A DNA stretch of 64,000 bases from Sacculina carcini (Eukaryota > Arthropoda > Thecostraca > Sacculinidae): the NCBI GenBank assembly GCA_916048095.2, contig OU696597.1:6126485-6190484 (forward strand), read 5' to 3'. The notes under the pieces are model-generated. The model saw only the letters and a program-made list of their open reading frames with translations. It did not search any database and was not told the origin of the DNA. Position 1 is the stretch's first letter, and the number at the start of each line of letters is the position of its first letter. Shown here in pieces: positions 10,702 to 22,208 of the stretch. A program made the translations under genes and the position numbers.

Positions 10702-13700
10702 CTAAATGTCTTGAGTGTAGCGAAGAGGCTTCTTCACCACGCGACCGGAACGTGTTCTCTGATCGGTTATTGACATCTGATTTTGAGTCACTGACGGATC
10801 AGAGTCGCCTGTAGCGACTCCAGCCTCAGCTTCTCGGACGTCCACAGGCCTTGAAGACGTCGACTGACTTACTAGGACCTCATCTGGAGCTGACGCAGCG
10901 TCTCCTCGTTCAGCGCTCTTGTCTTGGCGTATGAAAACTCTGTTGCGACGGAACGTCTTGCCATCTGGTGTCACGACCTGATAGCTGCGGGAACCACATG
11001 GCTCAGTTACTCTTGCTGGTATCAAGTGTCTGCCTTTGCCAGCAATCGGCTGCACAAATATGGACTCTCTCCCCTCCAATCGAGGAAGTTCTCTCCTGGA
11101 GCAATATCGATCCGCCATCCTTTGTTTCGCTTTCTCTCGATGCATAATATCTTCTTGAATATTCGTATAGCCAGGCTTCAGAACTGATGAGTGCGTTGGC
11201 ACCAGTGTGCGAGTTCTCCTCCCCATCAGCCTTTGAGCAGGACTGCTGTACATGCCTTCGTGCGGCGTGTTGCGCATGTTCAACAATCCGATGTATGGAT
11301 CCTCTTTCGCTTTGTGCGCTCGCAGCATCACACCTTTCACAAATTTGACAGCCGCTTCGGCCGCTGATTTGATTTGATTCGGCCGCTGGCATTTGATTGT
11401 GAATGACCAGGACTCGATGTCTGGTGACGAAATCCCCATCCTGCAGAAAATTGTTTGAATAACCTCGACGAAAACTGTGGACCACTGTCTGACACGACAA
11501 CGTCAGGAATTCCGTCTCGCAAAATGATGTCTCGCAAAATGATGCTTGAGTTTCGATATTACAGCTGCTGAATCAGTGTCGGGTAAATAGTCGACCTCGC
11601 TGAATTGGTTCAAGTAATCGACCGTCACCATGTAGTTTCGACCTTTGAACATGAATAGATCAACACCTATTCTTTCCCATGGTCTCTCAGGGACCGGATG
11701 TACAATGAGACGCTCCTTTTGCTGACTTGACGCACTGGAAGCACATGTCAAGCATGCTTCCACATATTTTCGAATATCTTGGCTCATCCCAGGCCAGAAA
11801 ATCAATTCACGTGCCCGTCTCAAACATGAATTTATGCCTTGATGACCTGCGTGTACCTTGATTAGCATGTAACGCCGTAGTCCTTTCGGTATGATCACTC
11901 TGTCTCCGCGCATCAGTATGCCGTTTTATGCTGTCAGCTCGTCTCTGTACGGCCAAAATGAACGAATGTCTTCCAGAACATCACTTTTCTGCTTTGGCCA
12001 ACCTCTCATGATGACCGTTTGCAGTGTTTGCAGTGTGCTGTCTTGCTCAGTTGCACAGCGTACCACACTTAGTCTCTCCGGCTTGTACACAGTGTGCATC
12101 AGATTATGTACATGCTCTGCTTGAGCGGTTTGCTCCGCCTCCGTGATTGGAGCTCTGGACAACGCATCTGCGACGGGAATGTCATTTCCGGGCCGATATT
12201 CCAGATCAAATGTATAGTTCTGCGTTCTCAGCAGCATTGCTTGTAGTCGCTTCGGTGCTTTGCTCAGCGGTTTACGCTTAATACTGACCAACGGCTTGTG
12301 ATCCGTAATTACACGTACATGGCGTCCATACGTGCAGTGGTGAAATTTGTCTAGGGCTTTCTTGACTGCCAACATCTCTTTCTCTATTTGTGCATAATTT
12401 TTTTTGGCACTCGATAACAATCTACAGGCATAAGCAACAGGCCTGCCTTCATGCATAAGTACGCTGCCCAGTCCATACTCACTGGCATCGCTCTCTATCA
12501 CCAAATCTTTCTTGTGGTCATAAATCATCAGCAAGTTATCAGCCACTATCATCTTCTTGGCTTTCTCGAACGCTCTTTGATGAGACGTGGCCTAAGTCCA
12601 TGGTACATCCTTTTTGGTGAGATTCAGCAGAGGCTGTAGTAGCTCAGCGATATTCGGCAAAAACCGAGACAAGTGGTTCACCATCCCTACAAAGCATCAC
12701 AGTTCGGTAATCGTCCTTGGAACCGGATAGCTCGAAACCGCCTCCACCTTCGCTGGGTCTCGTCTCAGTCCGTCGCTTGAAATGCGATGACCCATGAACG
12801 TCACACACTCACATTTCAGATCTAGCTTCCCTTTGTTGAGCTGAATATTCCTATCGCGGCATCGTTCAAGAAACGACCCCAGTCTTTGGTCATGCGCTTC
12901 TACACTTTTGCCGTGCATAATGGCGTCGTCTGCGACACAGACCACACCTTCCAGACCTGAAAGCGCCGATAGAAGCCTCTTTTGAAAATAAAATCGGCTG
13001 ACACCGATAATCCGAACGGCAGTTTCAACCAGCGGTATCTACCATGGCATGTCTGAAACGTAGTCAAAAAGCTCGATTCTTCATCTAGTACTACATGCCA
13101 GTACCCGGACGCAAGATCGGCTTTTGTGAACACACGCGATTCCGCCATTTCGTGCAGTGTGTCCTTTAGAATCGGCAGGGTAAAGCTCTCCCTCACGAGC
13201 GCCGTGTTCAGATCCTTGGGATCAATACAAACCCTTACATTGATATCCTTCTTTGTGGTACATACCATTTGGCTGACTCAATCAGTGGGCTGGTCTACAG
13301 GACATATTACTCAAAGATTCTCAAGTCTGTCCAACTCCTCCTTCAGTTTTGGTCTGACCGCTATTGACACTCTTCTGTCGGGCATGACAGTCGGTCTCAC
13401 CTCAGGCTTGAGTTTCAAGTGATGTGTTCCACCCAGTTCACCCATTCGGCCGTCCATAACATCTGAAAAATCATCCAACGATATCTTGTGCACTCTCTCG
13501 AAGTTTTCTTCCCGCACTTTAATCAACTTCATCTGTTGAGTGGCCCTCAGTCCAAGCAGCGGCGACAAATTTTCTGCACAAACCACAAACTCCACCGAAT
13601 ATTTCTTTTTGTCTCTCGGATTTCTAACGTTTGTTCTCGTGATACCAATTGGAGTGACACGGCCGTTGTTCCATGTCTTCAATACAGTCGCCGTCGGGAT

Positions 13701-13868
13701 CATATTCTTGGCGTATTCTGCGGGAAGCACGTTAATGCTTGACCCAGTGTCAATCTGAAAATTTATCGAACAGCCGTTCACAATCATTTGACATTTCACA
13801 TCTTTCGAGGCCGCAAAACTGCTCGATAAAGCATTCACAAATTCACCGTCAGACGACTCGTTGTCCAT
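10702..13868 (-). pseudogene. LTR-2 pol: protease, RT, RNase H, integrase, broken
   Basis: Domains on the minus strand: protease with IDTGSSINVLP near 13750; RT with RVCIDPKDLN near 13215, a finger/palm block ending in PFGLSVSADF near 13000, and VADD at the active site near 12930. RNase H starts with ESDASEYGLGSVL near 12490 and carries ITDHKPLVS near 12290. Integrase has the zinc-binding HAGHQG and CLTC near 11860-11750, a DLF core near 11665 and VSDSGPQFSS near 11500. The C terminus has RTRSGRVVKKPLRY near 10720. Stops occur between blocks (for example near 12700 and 12595). Two short tandem duplications (11356-11388, 11514-11543) disturb the integrase, and its third catalytic region is frameshifted. 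Confidence 0.9.
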
Positions 13869-14694
13869 CTGGTTGACACTCCGTGCTTCGTTGCGTTTTC
13901 TCCCGCCCGCGGCCGGTTGACGTCGACATTTTTTCGCGAAATGATTCTGTTTTCCATAACTATTGCATTTCTTCCCATATGCCGGACATGCCTCCTTCTT
14001 TTGTTCGTGCGCGCCTCCACAAAATTGACAGCATGCGATGCGGCGGACGCGGCTGGACAGTTAATCGGCTACACGGTTCACCGGCGCGGGACACAAACTC
14101 TCCGACTTAGCCGTTGCGTTCTCGTACGCTTTACACTCGTCGATACACATTTTCACCGTCAGGTTTCTCACCTTCAGAAGACTCGTTCTCAGCTGGTTGT
14201 CACGCACTCCCAGTACAATCTGATCTCGCAGAACCGAACCAACACATTTTTCACAGAATTCACAGTTTTTCAACAGTACTCTGATAGCTGACAAAAAATT
14301 ATCGAAGCTTTCGCCTTCAGCTTGCATTCTTCCATGAAATTTATAGCGCTCGTAGGTCACGTTCACTTCACCAACTGCAAAACTTTGAAATTGACTGATT
14401 ATCTCACTGACTGTGCGCTCTGACTCATCCTTCTCCAATGCGAATCCATTTTACGTTCTCAACGCATCATACGAAAGACAATTGATGAACATTGTCACCT
14501 GAATATTATTCGGCTGCGCAACCAGTCCAGATAAAATGTAATACGCTGACCAACGCTGGTGGAACAGCTTCCACGCCTCACAGGATTCGCTCCGGACAAA
14601 ATCGTTCTGGTGGTCTCACACCCGGCATCGAGGGCGTTCTAATTTGATTCTCATCTTGCACTCTCACGTGATTATCATCGCCTTGTTCAGCCAT
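13869..14694 (-). pseudogene. LTR-2 gag, broken
   Basis: Gag starts at 14694 with MAEQGDDNHVRV. A frameshift near 14580 and a stop near 14455 interrupt a capsid-like region (QRWSAYYILSGL, QFQSFAVGE). Near 14020-13920 two zinc knuckles precede protease. In the second, the second cysteine has become tyrosine (KCNSYGKQNHFAKKC), so it should no longer bind zinc properly. Upstream of the start lies the leader (14695-14875), then LTR-3. Confidence 0.82.
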
Positions 14695-14875
14695 AGCGCA
14701 AAATATAAAACACCCATCCAAAATTCACCTCAAAAATATACTTTTTACGGTTGAAGGTTCACTAACCTCGCTGACGCAAGTGCGACAAATTCAGTACATC
14801 AGTACAAGCACTTAAAACCACTCAAAAATTATTACCAGAGTGAAAACAGCTTAAGAAAAAAATTCTAAAATACTT

Positions 14876-15205
14876 TGTAGTTTGATGTGTATAGTTGACC
14901 GATTTCGTCATTCAGTTGCATTCAGTGTTGCATATAATCGGAATGAATGGTTCTGCAAATGTCTGCGCGTTGTTGTGTGCATGTGTGTGTGTATGTGCTT
15001 GTGTGTATGTGCGAGCCTGTGCGCGTGTGCGTATGTGCAATCGGATCGCTTGGAATAGAATTTGCAGGACGCTTTTGCAATGTGGAAAATGACGTGCGTC
15101 AGTGGAGCTTGGGGTGTTGCGTGTGTGAGAGATGGTACGGTGAATACGGTGTGATAGAGTTGTTGCTGGTGAATACATGTTTTTCGTTCCTTTGTTCAGC
15201 CTACA
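14876..15205 (+). repeat. LTR-3 5' LTR, 330 bp
   Basis: Contains a TG/TGTA-rich tract at about 14980-15035. It is followed directly by AGCTATTTCGGC rather than a TGG-type primer site; LTR-7 shows AGCTA at the same place. Confidence 0.92.
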
Positions 15206-15233
15206 AGCTATTTCGGCTATTTTGCACTCGACT

Positions 15234-15958
15234 ATGGCTGGAATTGTGAAAAGCGACATGGTGAGGCCTTTCACAGGCGAGGGAAACGTGGTGGCTTGGT
15301 TAAAAAAAGTAAATTTGGTGGCCAAGCTAACGAAGGTCACTGATTTGGCAAGCTTCTTGCCTCTCTATCTGGAGGATGATGCTCTGGCGGTCTATCTGGA
15401 GATGGATGAAGAAGCTCAGAATGACGTCGATGCGATTCAAACGCGATTGAAGGAGGCGTTCAGTGATGATTCGTTCGCGGCGTTCGGGAAGCTATCCGAG
15501 AGGAAGTGGGGTGGCGAGTCAGTCGACGCCTATGCCAATGAGCTGCGGCGTCTGGCTGGACTGGCTCGCTTCGACAAAGCTGCGCTGGAGCATATTGTGA
15601 AGCTCTGTTTTGTTAATGGGTTTCCCGACCACGTCAGTTCGATCTTGCGCCGCATCGATGATGTCATGAGCCTCCGATGAGTGTGCTGATAGGGCACGCA
15701 AGAGTACTGACTACGAATGGACATACCTCTCATGGTGGACATGCTGCTGTTGCTCTGAAAGCCGGAAGGAGTGCACAAAGTAGCGGACGTGGAAAAGGGA
15801 GCCGAATTCCGTCAAGACCGAAGGTGGGTGGGTGCTTTCGATGTGGTGGCGCGCACTTCATCCGGGACTGTACTGAGAAGACGGTGGTGTGCTTTAAATG
15901 TGGCCAGAGCGGTCATATTTCAGGTGAGTGTCCCAACCAGAATTCGGAAAACTCCTAG
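15234..15958 (+). pseudogene. LTR-3 gag with two zinc knuckles, one frameshift
   Basis: Begins MAGIVKSDMVRPF, 28 bases after the LTR. The N-terminal block (GNVVAWLKKVNLVAKL, PLYLEDDALAVY) matches the order in LTR-7 gag. A single-base change near 15675 creates TGA at 15678-15680 and shifts the rest. The downstream frame then carries CFRCGGAHFIRDC and CFKCGQSGHISGEC near 15832-15930. Gag ends at TAG 15956-15958, four bases after the heptamer GGAAAAC. Confidence 0.87.
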
Positions 15959-16003
15959 GGGGCGGTGCGTGCGCCAGCAACCGCCCTTCTTACCGTCAGG
16001 CGC
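15946..16003 (+). promoter_or_regulatory. Predicted -1 ribosomal frameshift signal, LTR-3 gag/pol
   Basis: G GAA AAC (15946-15952) is in gag phase. After exactly 5 nt, 15958-15966 can pair with 15980-15988 (7 Watson-Crick plus 2 G-U pairs). The 13-nt loop holds GCGCCAGC (15971-15978). Its GCGCC can pair with GGCGC at 15999-16003. Pol is open in the -1 frame from here. Confidence 0.75.
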
Positions 16004-18818
16004 CTCATGCACAGTTACCCATCATTGATGTTGTTCTTGGGGATACACACACCAAAGGTCTGATAGACACTGGGTGCTCTACAAGCGTAGTTCATGAGAA
16101 ATACGTGTCACAGACTGATGGTACGGTGTTCGTGCAAGCTTTTGATGGGAGTCAAATTAGGTGTACATATGCTGATGATGTGGCACTAGTTGTGAACGGA
16201 AGGTGTATCCGACTGAGAGTCGTTGTTGCTGATCGGCTGATTGAAGGTGTGGATGTCATTGTCGGGCTTGATGTTATCAATTTGATAGGGGGCGTTACGA
16301 TCACTCAACAAGGTGTTAGTTTTTCCGGGTGTAAAGTTGCAGTGGCCGGTGGTAGCCAACGCGAGTCGTGTATGAGTCGTGAAGATGTCAGCAGCTCCGC
16401 ACGATTCACTATAGATGACGCTGACTTCAGTGCTGATTTTGATGGTGAGAGGTGGACCGTGAAGTGGCGGTGGAAGAATGACATGCCAGTTGAGGTGAAA
16501 AATCAAGTGGGCAGCTATGGTGCAGTAAAGGATGATCGAGTCAAGGAAGAGTTCGACAAAGAAGTGCAAAGATGGATTTCAGAGGGGATTTTACTGCCAT
16601 GGGATGGTGCTGTTTCAGGGGTGATTCCGCTGATGGCCGTAAATCAGCCACAAAAGCGTAAAATCCGTCCAGTGCTAGATTTTCGCGAATTGAACGCAAA
16701 CATCGAGTGTCATACGGGTGACGATTTCACCGATGTTTGCGATGAAAAGCTGAGAAAATGGCGACGAGTGGGAGACAAAGCAGCGATATTAGACCTGAAA
16801 TCTGCATATTTACAGTTGGGAATTCACAAAGAGCTGTGGAAATACCAGTTAGTCGAGTACGAGGGTAAAATTTTCTGTCTGACGCGTCTTGGCTTTGGCT
16901 TAAGTTCGGCTCCGCGAATCATGTCGAAAATTTTGAAGACAATCTTGGACAAGAACGAAGCTGTCGGGCGCGTAACAAGTTCATATATTGACGACATACT
17001 GGTAAATGAAGCTATAGTCTCTACAGCGGACGTGAGCAAGCACTTGAAGGCGTTTGGTTTGATTGCGAAACCAGCGGAGTCGCTCGATGGTGGATCGGTG
17101 TTGGGGCTGCAGCTGACGCGCTCCGGTGACCAGCTGGTATTTCGGAGAGGTAACATCGTTCCTGAAGTTCCTGAAGTGTTGACCAGAAGGAAGTTATTCT
17201 CCATCTGTGGCATGCTAGTGGGGCACTACCCGGTGGCTGGGTGGCTGCGAGTGGCGTGTAGCTATATCAAGCGACGTGCATCTGGGGCTCGTTGGGATGA
17301 TTTTATCGGCGACTCAGCAATGCATATGATAAAGCAGGTGGTTGAAAAAGTCAAAACCGATGATCCAGTCAAAGGACTTTGGAGTGTTACGAGTGGAGCG
17401 CATTGTGAGGTGTGGTGTGATGTCAGCAGCATCGCAACTGGTGTGGTTTTAGCGGTCGATGGAAAAATTGTTGAAGATGCTGCGTGGTTGCGTAAGAAGG
17501 ATGATGAAAAACATATTAATGTGGCAGAGTTGGAGGCTGTTCTCAAGGGTGTTAACCTAGCACTCAAATGGCACATGAAGACGATTAACCTGATGACCGA
17601 CTCCGCGACCGTGGCCGCCTGGCTGCAGTCTGCACTATACGCGGAGAAGCGGATTCACACCAAAGGAGCTGCAGAAATGATTATAAAAAGACGACTGGGA
17701 AATCTCAAAGAACTCGTAGAGGAATTTGACTTGCGCGTGATGGTACACCTGGTACCTTCGAAAAGTAATAGAGCCGACGTGCTCACCAGGGTGAATAAAC
17801 AATGGTTGATGAAATACGTAAGCGAAGTTTCTCAACATTGCGTCAATGCTGTTGTAAATATCCGAGATTTGCACGATCAACATCATATGGGGGTGGAAAG
17901 GACTTTGTACCTAGCGAGAAAAGTTGATCCCACATTGTCGAGAGAAACCGTGAAAAAAGTCGTACGTAACTGTATTCGATGTCAGTCGATCGATCCCGCA
18001 CCTGTCGTACATCAAGGCGGTGAATTAAGCGTGGAACATACTTGGAGTCGACTAGCTGTGGATGTCACACACTATAGACAAGTACCCTTTCTGACCATCA
18101 TCGATTGTGGACCAGGCCGTTTCGCCCTCTGGAGAAAGCTGAGAAGAGAAGACGCACAAGAGGTGACCGAGGTGTTGAACAGCATATTTCTCGAGCGGGA
18201 CCGGTAGATGAACTTCTTCTAGATAACAGTGCTGCATTCCGGTCTCAGCATTTGGGAAACATGTTGACACGGTGGAAAGTTCGGAGGTTATTTCGTGCAG
18301 CATATCGTCCAGGAGGCAATGGCATAATTGAAAGAAACCACCGAATTGTTAAAGCTATTGCTGAGAGAGAGGAGATTTGCCCTACTGAAGCCGTGTTCTG
18401 GTATAATTGTACTCCGCGGAATGGTCAAAAAGACGAAAGCGTACCGCAACGATCAGTGCACACTTACGACTGGAGATGCCACAGAGATATTTCTCAAAGC
18501 GGAGATGAAGACCGGGTATCGGGGTCGACAGTCAAATTGGGGGATGAAGTGTGGGTGAAGCCCCCCAACGCGCGGTGCACTTCTCATTGGAGCAAGGGCG
18601 TCGTTACGAGAGTGAACTCCAACAACAACATCTCAGTTTACGGTATGCCTAGACATGTGCTGGACCTGCGGCCCGTTATTGATCCAGGGCCCGAGGAGAT
18701 TCGTCCGCCTCCGAACGGTGAAAACGAGAGCACACATTCAGAATCTGCACCTACCATAGAGCGACCGAGGAGAGAGGTGAGACGGCCAATCTGGATGAAT
18801 GACTATGTGAGTAGCTAG
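15952..18818 (+). pseudogene. LTR-3 pol: protease, RT, RNase H, integrase, one frameshift
   Basis: Protease has GLIDTGCSTSVVH near 16058. RT has RPVLDFRELN near 16665, DLKSAYLQL near 16793, the active site SYIDD near 16980 and LTRLGFGLS near 16880. RNase H has WCDVSS near 17412 and an MTDSATV acidic motif near 17592. The integrase zinc finger is near 17875-17990 (H..H, CIRC), and the core has AVDVTH near 18055, LLLDNSAAF near 18215 and GGNGIIERN near 18312. The long frame ends at TAG 18205-18207. The reading continues in another frame from about 18200 to 18818, ending in a basic tail with WMNDYV. One indel near 18200 is the only visible break. Confidence 0.9.
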
Positions 18819-18920
18819 TGTAGTTTATAGGGATATAATTGTTTTTAAGTCGTTTCTATTGGGGTGTGTCGAGTTTCGTGTTCAATTCGAAATGATAATG
18901 ATTATTAAATCACAAGGGTG

Positions 18921-19261
18921 TGTAGTTTGATGTGTATAGTTGACCGATTTCGTCATTCAGTTGCATTCAGTGTTGCATATAATCGGAATGAATGGTTCTG
19001 CAAATGTCTGCGCGTTGTTGTGTGCATGTGTGTGTGTGTATGTGCTTGTGTGTATGTGCGAGCCTGTGCGCGTGTGCGTATGTGCCATCGGATCGCTTGG
19101 AATATAATTTGCAGGACGCTTTTGCAATGTGGAAAATGACGTGCGTCAGTGGAGCTTGGGGTGTTGCGAGTGTGAGAGATGGTACGGTGTGATACGGTAA
19201 TACGGTGTGATAGAGTTGTTGCTGGTGAATACATTTTTTTCGTTCCTTTGTTCAGCCTACA
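18921..19261 (+). repeat. LTR-3 3' LTR, 341 bp
   Basis: Starts TGTAGTTTGATG after the tract AAATCACAAGGGTG and ends CAGCCTACA. It differs from the 5' copy by short TG-repeat indels and a few substitutions. The spacer 18819-18920 between pol and this LTR is non-coding. Confidence 0.92.
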
Positions 19262-19268
19262 TACTTAT

Positions 19269-19281
19269 CCCGCTGCCACCA
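19269..19281 (-). promoter_or_regulatory. LTR-2 primer-binding site
   Basis: On the minus strand TGGTGGCAGCGGG follows the LTR-2 5' LTR with no gap. This confirms the orientation and the LTR boundary at 19282. Confidence 0.75.
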
Positions 19282-19336
19282 TGTTTCGTGGGTCCCATAA
19301 TTAATAAATCCACTCTGGAACACTCGTATCAAACAC
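19282..19336 (-). repeat. LTR-2 5' LTR, first piece (55 bp)
   Basis: Matches 10429-10484 of the intact LTR with a few substitutions and one missing base. It is cut by BEL-1 immediately after ACAC. Confidence 0.88.
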
Positions 19337-20013
19337 TGTGAGAAATATGTTTGATGTTTGCATGTTTATGCCTAAAAGTCCTTTGTCTGTTGTCTCACTT
19401 CCCTCCTCTGTCTTGGCCTGAGTGACGCAACTCCTTGCCGGCTGCCGATTGGCTGGTCGGTATGTAATCGTGAGTAGACCAACCAATCGTCATTCAGGTC
19501 TGACAATTGTATGTCATGTGACAAGTCAAGTTAATAGCTGTCGCCTAGTGATAAGTCGTCATTCAGCGGTCGCCTAGTGATCAGTCGGTATTCAGCAGTC
19601 GCCAAGTGAAGTTGATCGTAAAGTCTTTGTTGTGAACGCGAGGCAATATTCGACTTGTATTAGTTCAAACCGTCATTCTTTGTCACTTGCTGCGCTCGAA
19701 GGACAAAAGGGGTTTTTCAGTATTTGGATTGTTTTGGTGATGGATTGAAAGGGTGTGGATTGCAAAGAGATATTGTAACTTATCTTATCTTATCTTATAC
19801 TTACCTTGTCATATCGTCAGCTTATACGTATCGTCATCCTATCTGATTTTCAACGTTTGAAGGGAAATTAATATACAGATTGTAGAAAGAAAGGATTAAC
19901 ATCGTATGGCTGGAACGATATATGGTTCACATATTCCGTGCTGCATATGTCTGTGCGGAGTATATCGGTGAAAATAAATTGGTCATAACAAAGCTTACAA
20001 TATCTCTGAAATT

Positions 20014-21201
20014 GTGCGTAAAACCATGTCTTTATCGATGATGAAAAGAAAACGTGGCAGTCAAGCTGCAATAATCACCAGACTGAGACAAAGAGGAGAA
20101 CTGATAATTTTGTCAAATGGCAGTCGTGCTGGACTATTGGAGGTATTGAAGGAAGTTGATGAAGCGCTAACTGTGTGTTGTGAAATTAATGCAGAGTATG
20201 TAGATAATCTAGCGTCAGATGAGGAGGAGACACACAGAGCAGCTGCTTATGAAGAAAAGGTAAAAGCAGACTGCGAAACCTTCAGGGTATCAGTAACACA
20301 GTATTTTCAGAAGAGGGCAGGTGACACACCATCTGTGGTATCAGAGGCTAGTGCTGTTCCGTCGGCCACTTCTGCACACTCTCAGTTGCAGAAGTAGAAC
20401 CGCAAGTCAAGCAGAAGGAGACACAGCAGTTGAAACAAAGACTGTCTATGCAAAGAGAGAAACAAGAATTGGAAGACAAGTTACTTCTCAAAGTCAAGGA
20501 AGACGAGGTTGAAGCAGCCAGACTCCGATCAGTTATGGAAAAAAACAGAGCATTCATTGGAGTGGGAGAGGATAAATGACTTTGAACGAGAAGACCCAGT
20601 CAATGAGGGGAACAAACAAGACTCTGCGAAACGTCAAGTAGAGCAGCATCAAGGAGCTAGAACGGCTACGGAACCAGTGAGTACAGCCAATACACATATT
20701 GATCACACTCTACCTAGATTGACTCTGCCAGTATTATCTGGTGATGTTGCGGAATGGCCAAGATGGTATACGCTCTACAAGTTATTGGTACACGAGAAGC
20801 CGATACCCAAACAACAGAAAATGATCCACCTTCAAAGTGCTGTAGCTGGACGGGCTAGGAACTTGATTGACACGATGACATTTCAAGAGGAGAGCTATGA
20901 TAAAGCGTTGCAGACGCTTCAGGAACGCTTTGGTCAAGAAACTGATGTAGTGCATGCAGTGCTGAGCAAGATGTTCACTTGTCCACCTCCCAAGCAGCTA
21001 GATGTATCAAGTCTTGAACACTTTCAGGGAGTCGTCCACATAGCGGTATCTACACTGCAGCAGCTAGACTATACAGCAGATCTACAGTCTCAAGAGAACC
21101 TCCGTCGGCTGGTAGAGATTATGCCAGTCGAATTGCGGAAATCATGGGCCGAACTCTCGATTGCGCTTCAAACAACATCGCTAGTGGATTTAAAAGGTTA
21201 A
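20014..21201 (+). pseudogene. BEL-1 gag
   Basis: The C-terminal part is characteristic of BEL/Pao gag: LPRLTLPVLSGDVAEWPRW near 20710 and a following helical block with AVAGRARNLIDT and ALQTLQERFGQE. An upstream segment (20014-20397) is acidic and probably coiled coil. A frame change between about 20390 and 20575 holds a strongly charged coiled-coil stretch in a second frame (QRLSMQREKQELEDKLLLK). Gag therefore carries two frameshifts. The start is uncertain; MSLSMMKRKRG near 20026 is the best candidate. Confidence 0.78.
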
Positions 21202-21222
21202 AGGTTAAAGGTTAAAGGTTAA
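21192..21222. repeat. 7-bp tandem repeat at the BEL-1 internal deletion junction
   Basis: AAAGGTT is repeated four times exactly where gag stops and a pol segment from beyond RNase H begins. It looks like filler left by end joining. Confidence 0.85.
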
Positions 21223-21799
21223 GAACCCAGCTGATTTGCTCACTCGAGGGTTGCCTATGAGTGAATTTGTATGTCGGTATAATTTCTGGATATATCGCCC
21301 TCCTCGGTTTTCTCAGTCGTTTGATCTCGAGCTGCCTGGCCAGATAAATGTTGTTGAAATGTGCCCGACTGGTGAAGCTTTGATGAATTTTTCCACGCTT
21401 GTGGGTCATAGTCATGAATCACTCATTGAAGTAAGCAGATTCTCGACACTCAAACGACTCGTGAGTGTCATTAGATTGGTCTTCAAATTCATAGACAAGT
21501 TACGGAGAAAGGAATCTCCCGATGACGCTCAGGAGCAAAATGAACGTGTTTGTCGGTACTTGATCAAAATCATGCAAGCTGAGTGCTTTTCCAACGTTCT
21601 GTCCTGCTTGCGTGGTTCTGTTAAACATTCTATGGTTCCACCGATTGTGACTCAATTGAATCTTTATCTTGATGACCGCCAAATTGTGCGTTCTCGTGGA
21701 AGAATCGGCAAGTGTATGAACTTCTCGGAGGATGTCAAGAATACCGTTTTTTTGGGTAGACATTATTTGCCGGTTGCCGATTGGCTGGTCGGTATGTAA
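21223..21799 (+). pseudogene. BEL-1 pol scrap between RNase H and integrase
   Basis: Begins near NPADLLTRGLP, the motif that follows RNase H in BEL/Pao pol. Continues with FWIYRPPRF, then a helical block (LKRLVSVIRLVFKFIDKLRR), NERVCRYLIKIMQAECF and DDRQIVRSRGRIGK, in the usual BEL order before the integrase. The frame then runs into LTR sequence near 21765, so the integrase is absent. The two joins mean two separate deletions. Confidence 0.75.
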
Positions 21800-22138
21800 T
21801 CGCGAGTAGACCAACCAATCGTTATTCGGGTCTGACAATTGTATAAGTCATGTTACAAATGAAGTTAACAGCGGTCGCCTAGTGACAAGTCGCCATTCAG
21901 CGGTCGCCTAGTGAGCAGTCGGTATTCAGCAGTCGCCAAGTGAGGTTGATCGTAAAGTCTTGGTCTCGTCAGGGGCGTGCGTAGTGCGGTTTTAGAGTTG
22001 AATGCGCCGTGCTACCTCGTCCAACTTGCCATCGACGGACTACGAGGTCGAGGACCGCCCGAAAGACAACTTTTCGGCAACCTAAAAGGTTAGTCGCTCG
22101 GGCCCATAATCTAATACCTCACCCCGTTCTCACAACAC

Positions 22139-22203
22139 AACGTGTATTCTTCACCTTAGCCCTGCCTCGACTCCCCAGGGATGCCAGATAACATTACGTA
22201 ACA
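22139..22203 (-). repeat. LTR-2 5' LTR, second piece (65 bp)
   Basis: Matches 10485-10549 with one clear substitution and is followed by the GTAAC duplication of LTR-2. Confidence 0.9.
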
Positions 22204-22208
22204 GTAAC

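Larger units (their letters stand above)
14876..19261 (+). mobile_element. LTR-3: gypsy-like element, nearly complete, inside the LTR-2 leader
   Basis: LTRs 14876-15205 and 18921-19261 begin TGTAG and end CTACA. The 5-bp duplication TACTT flanks the element (14871-14875 and 19262-19266). It sits two bases beyond the LTR-2 primer site. Gag is followed by pol in the -1 frame, with protease, RT, RNase H and integrase. The RT (DFRELN, SYIDD) and RNase H (CDVSS) resemble LTR-7 closely and LTR-1, -2, -5 and -6 only distantly, so LTR-3 and LTR-7 form one lineage. Damage seen: one frameshift in gag and one in pol. Confidence 0.93.
19337..22134 (+). mobile_element. BEL-1: rearranged BEL/Pao element inside the LTR-2 LTR
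   Basis: The insert runs from TGTGAG to CTCACA and is flanked by the 4-bp duplication ACAC (19333-19336 and 22135-22138). Inside are a BEL-type gag and two scraps of pol. About 200 bp near the left end (19434-19633) repeat near the right end (21764-21963) at roughly 90% identity, marking the LTRs. The first 97 bp of the left LTR have no match at the right, and the last 170 bp of the right LTR have none at the left, so both LTRs are partial. Protease, RT and RNase H are missing. It is dead. Confidence 0.8.
10429..22203 (-). mobile_element. LTR-2: minus-strand gypsy element split by LTR-3 and BEL-1
   Basis: The element has very short LTRs (about 121 bp). The left copy is intact at 10429-10549. 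The right copy is split into 19282-19336 and 22139-22203 by BEL-1, and the pieces sum to 120 bp. The 5-bp duplication GTAAC flanks the whole (10424-10428 and 22204-22208). On the minus strand the order is LTR, PBS, leader (interrupted by LTR-3), gag, protease, RT, RNase H, integrase, purine tract, LTR. Multiple stops and frameshifts show it is an old copy. Confidence 0.92.
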
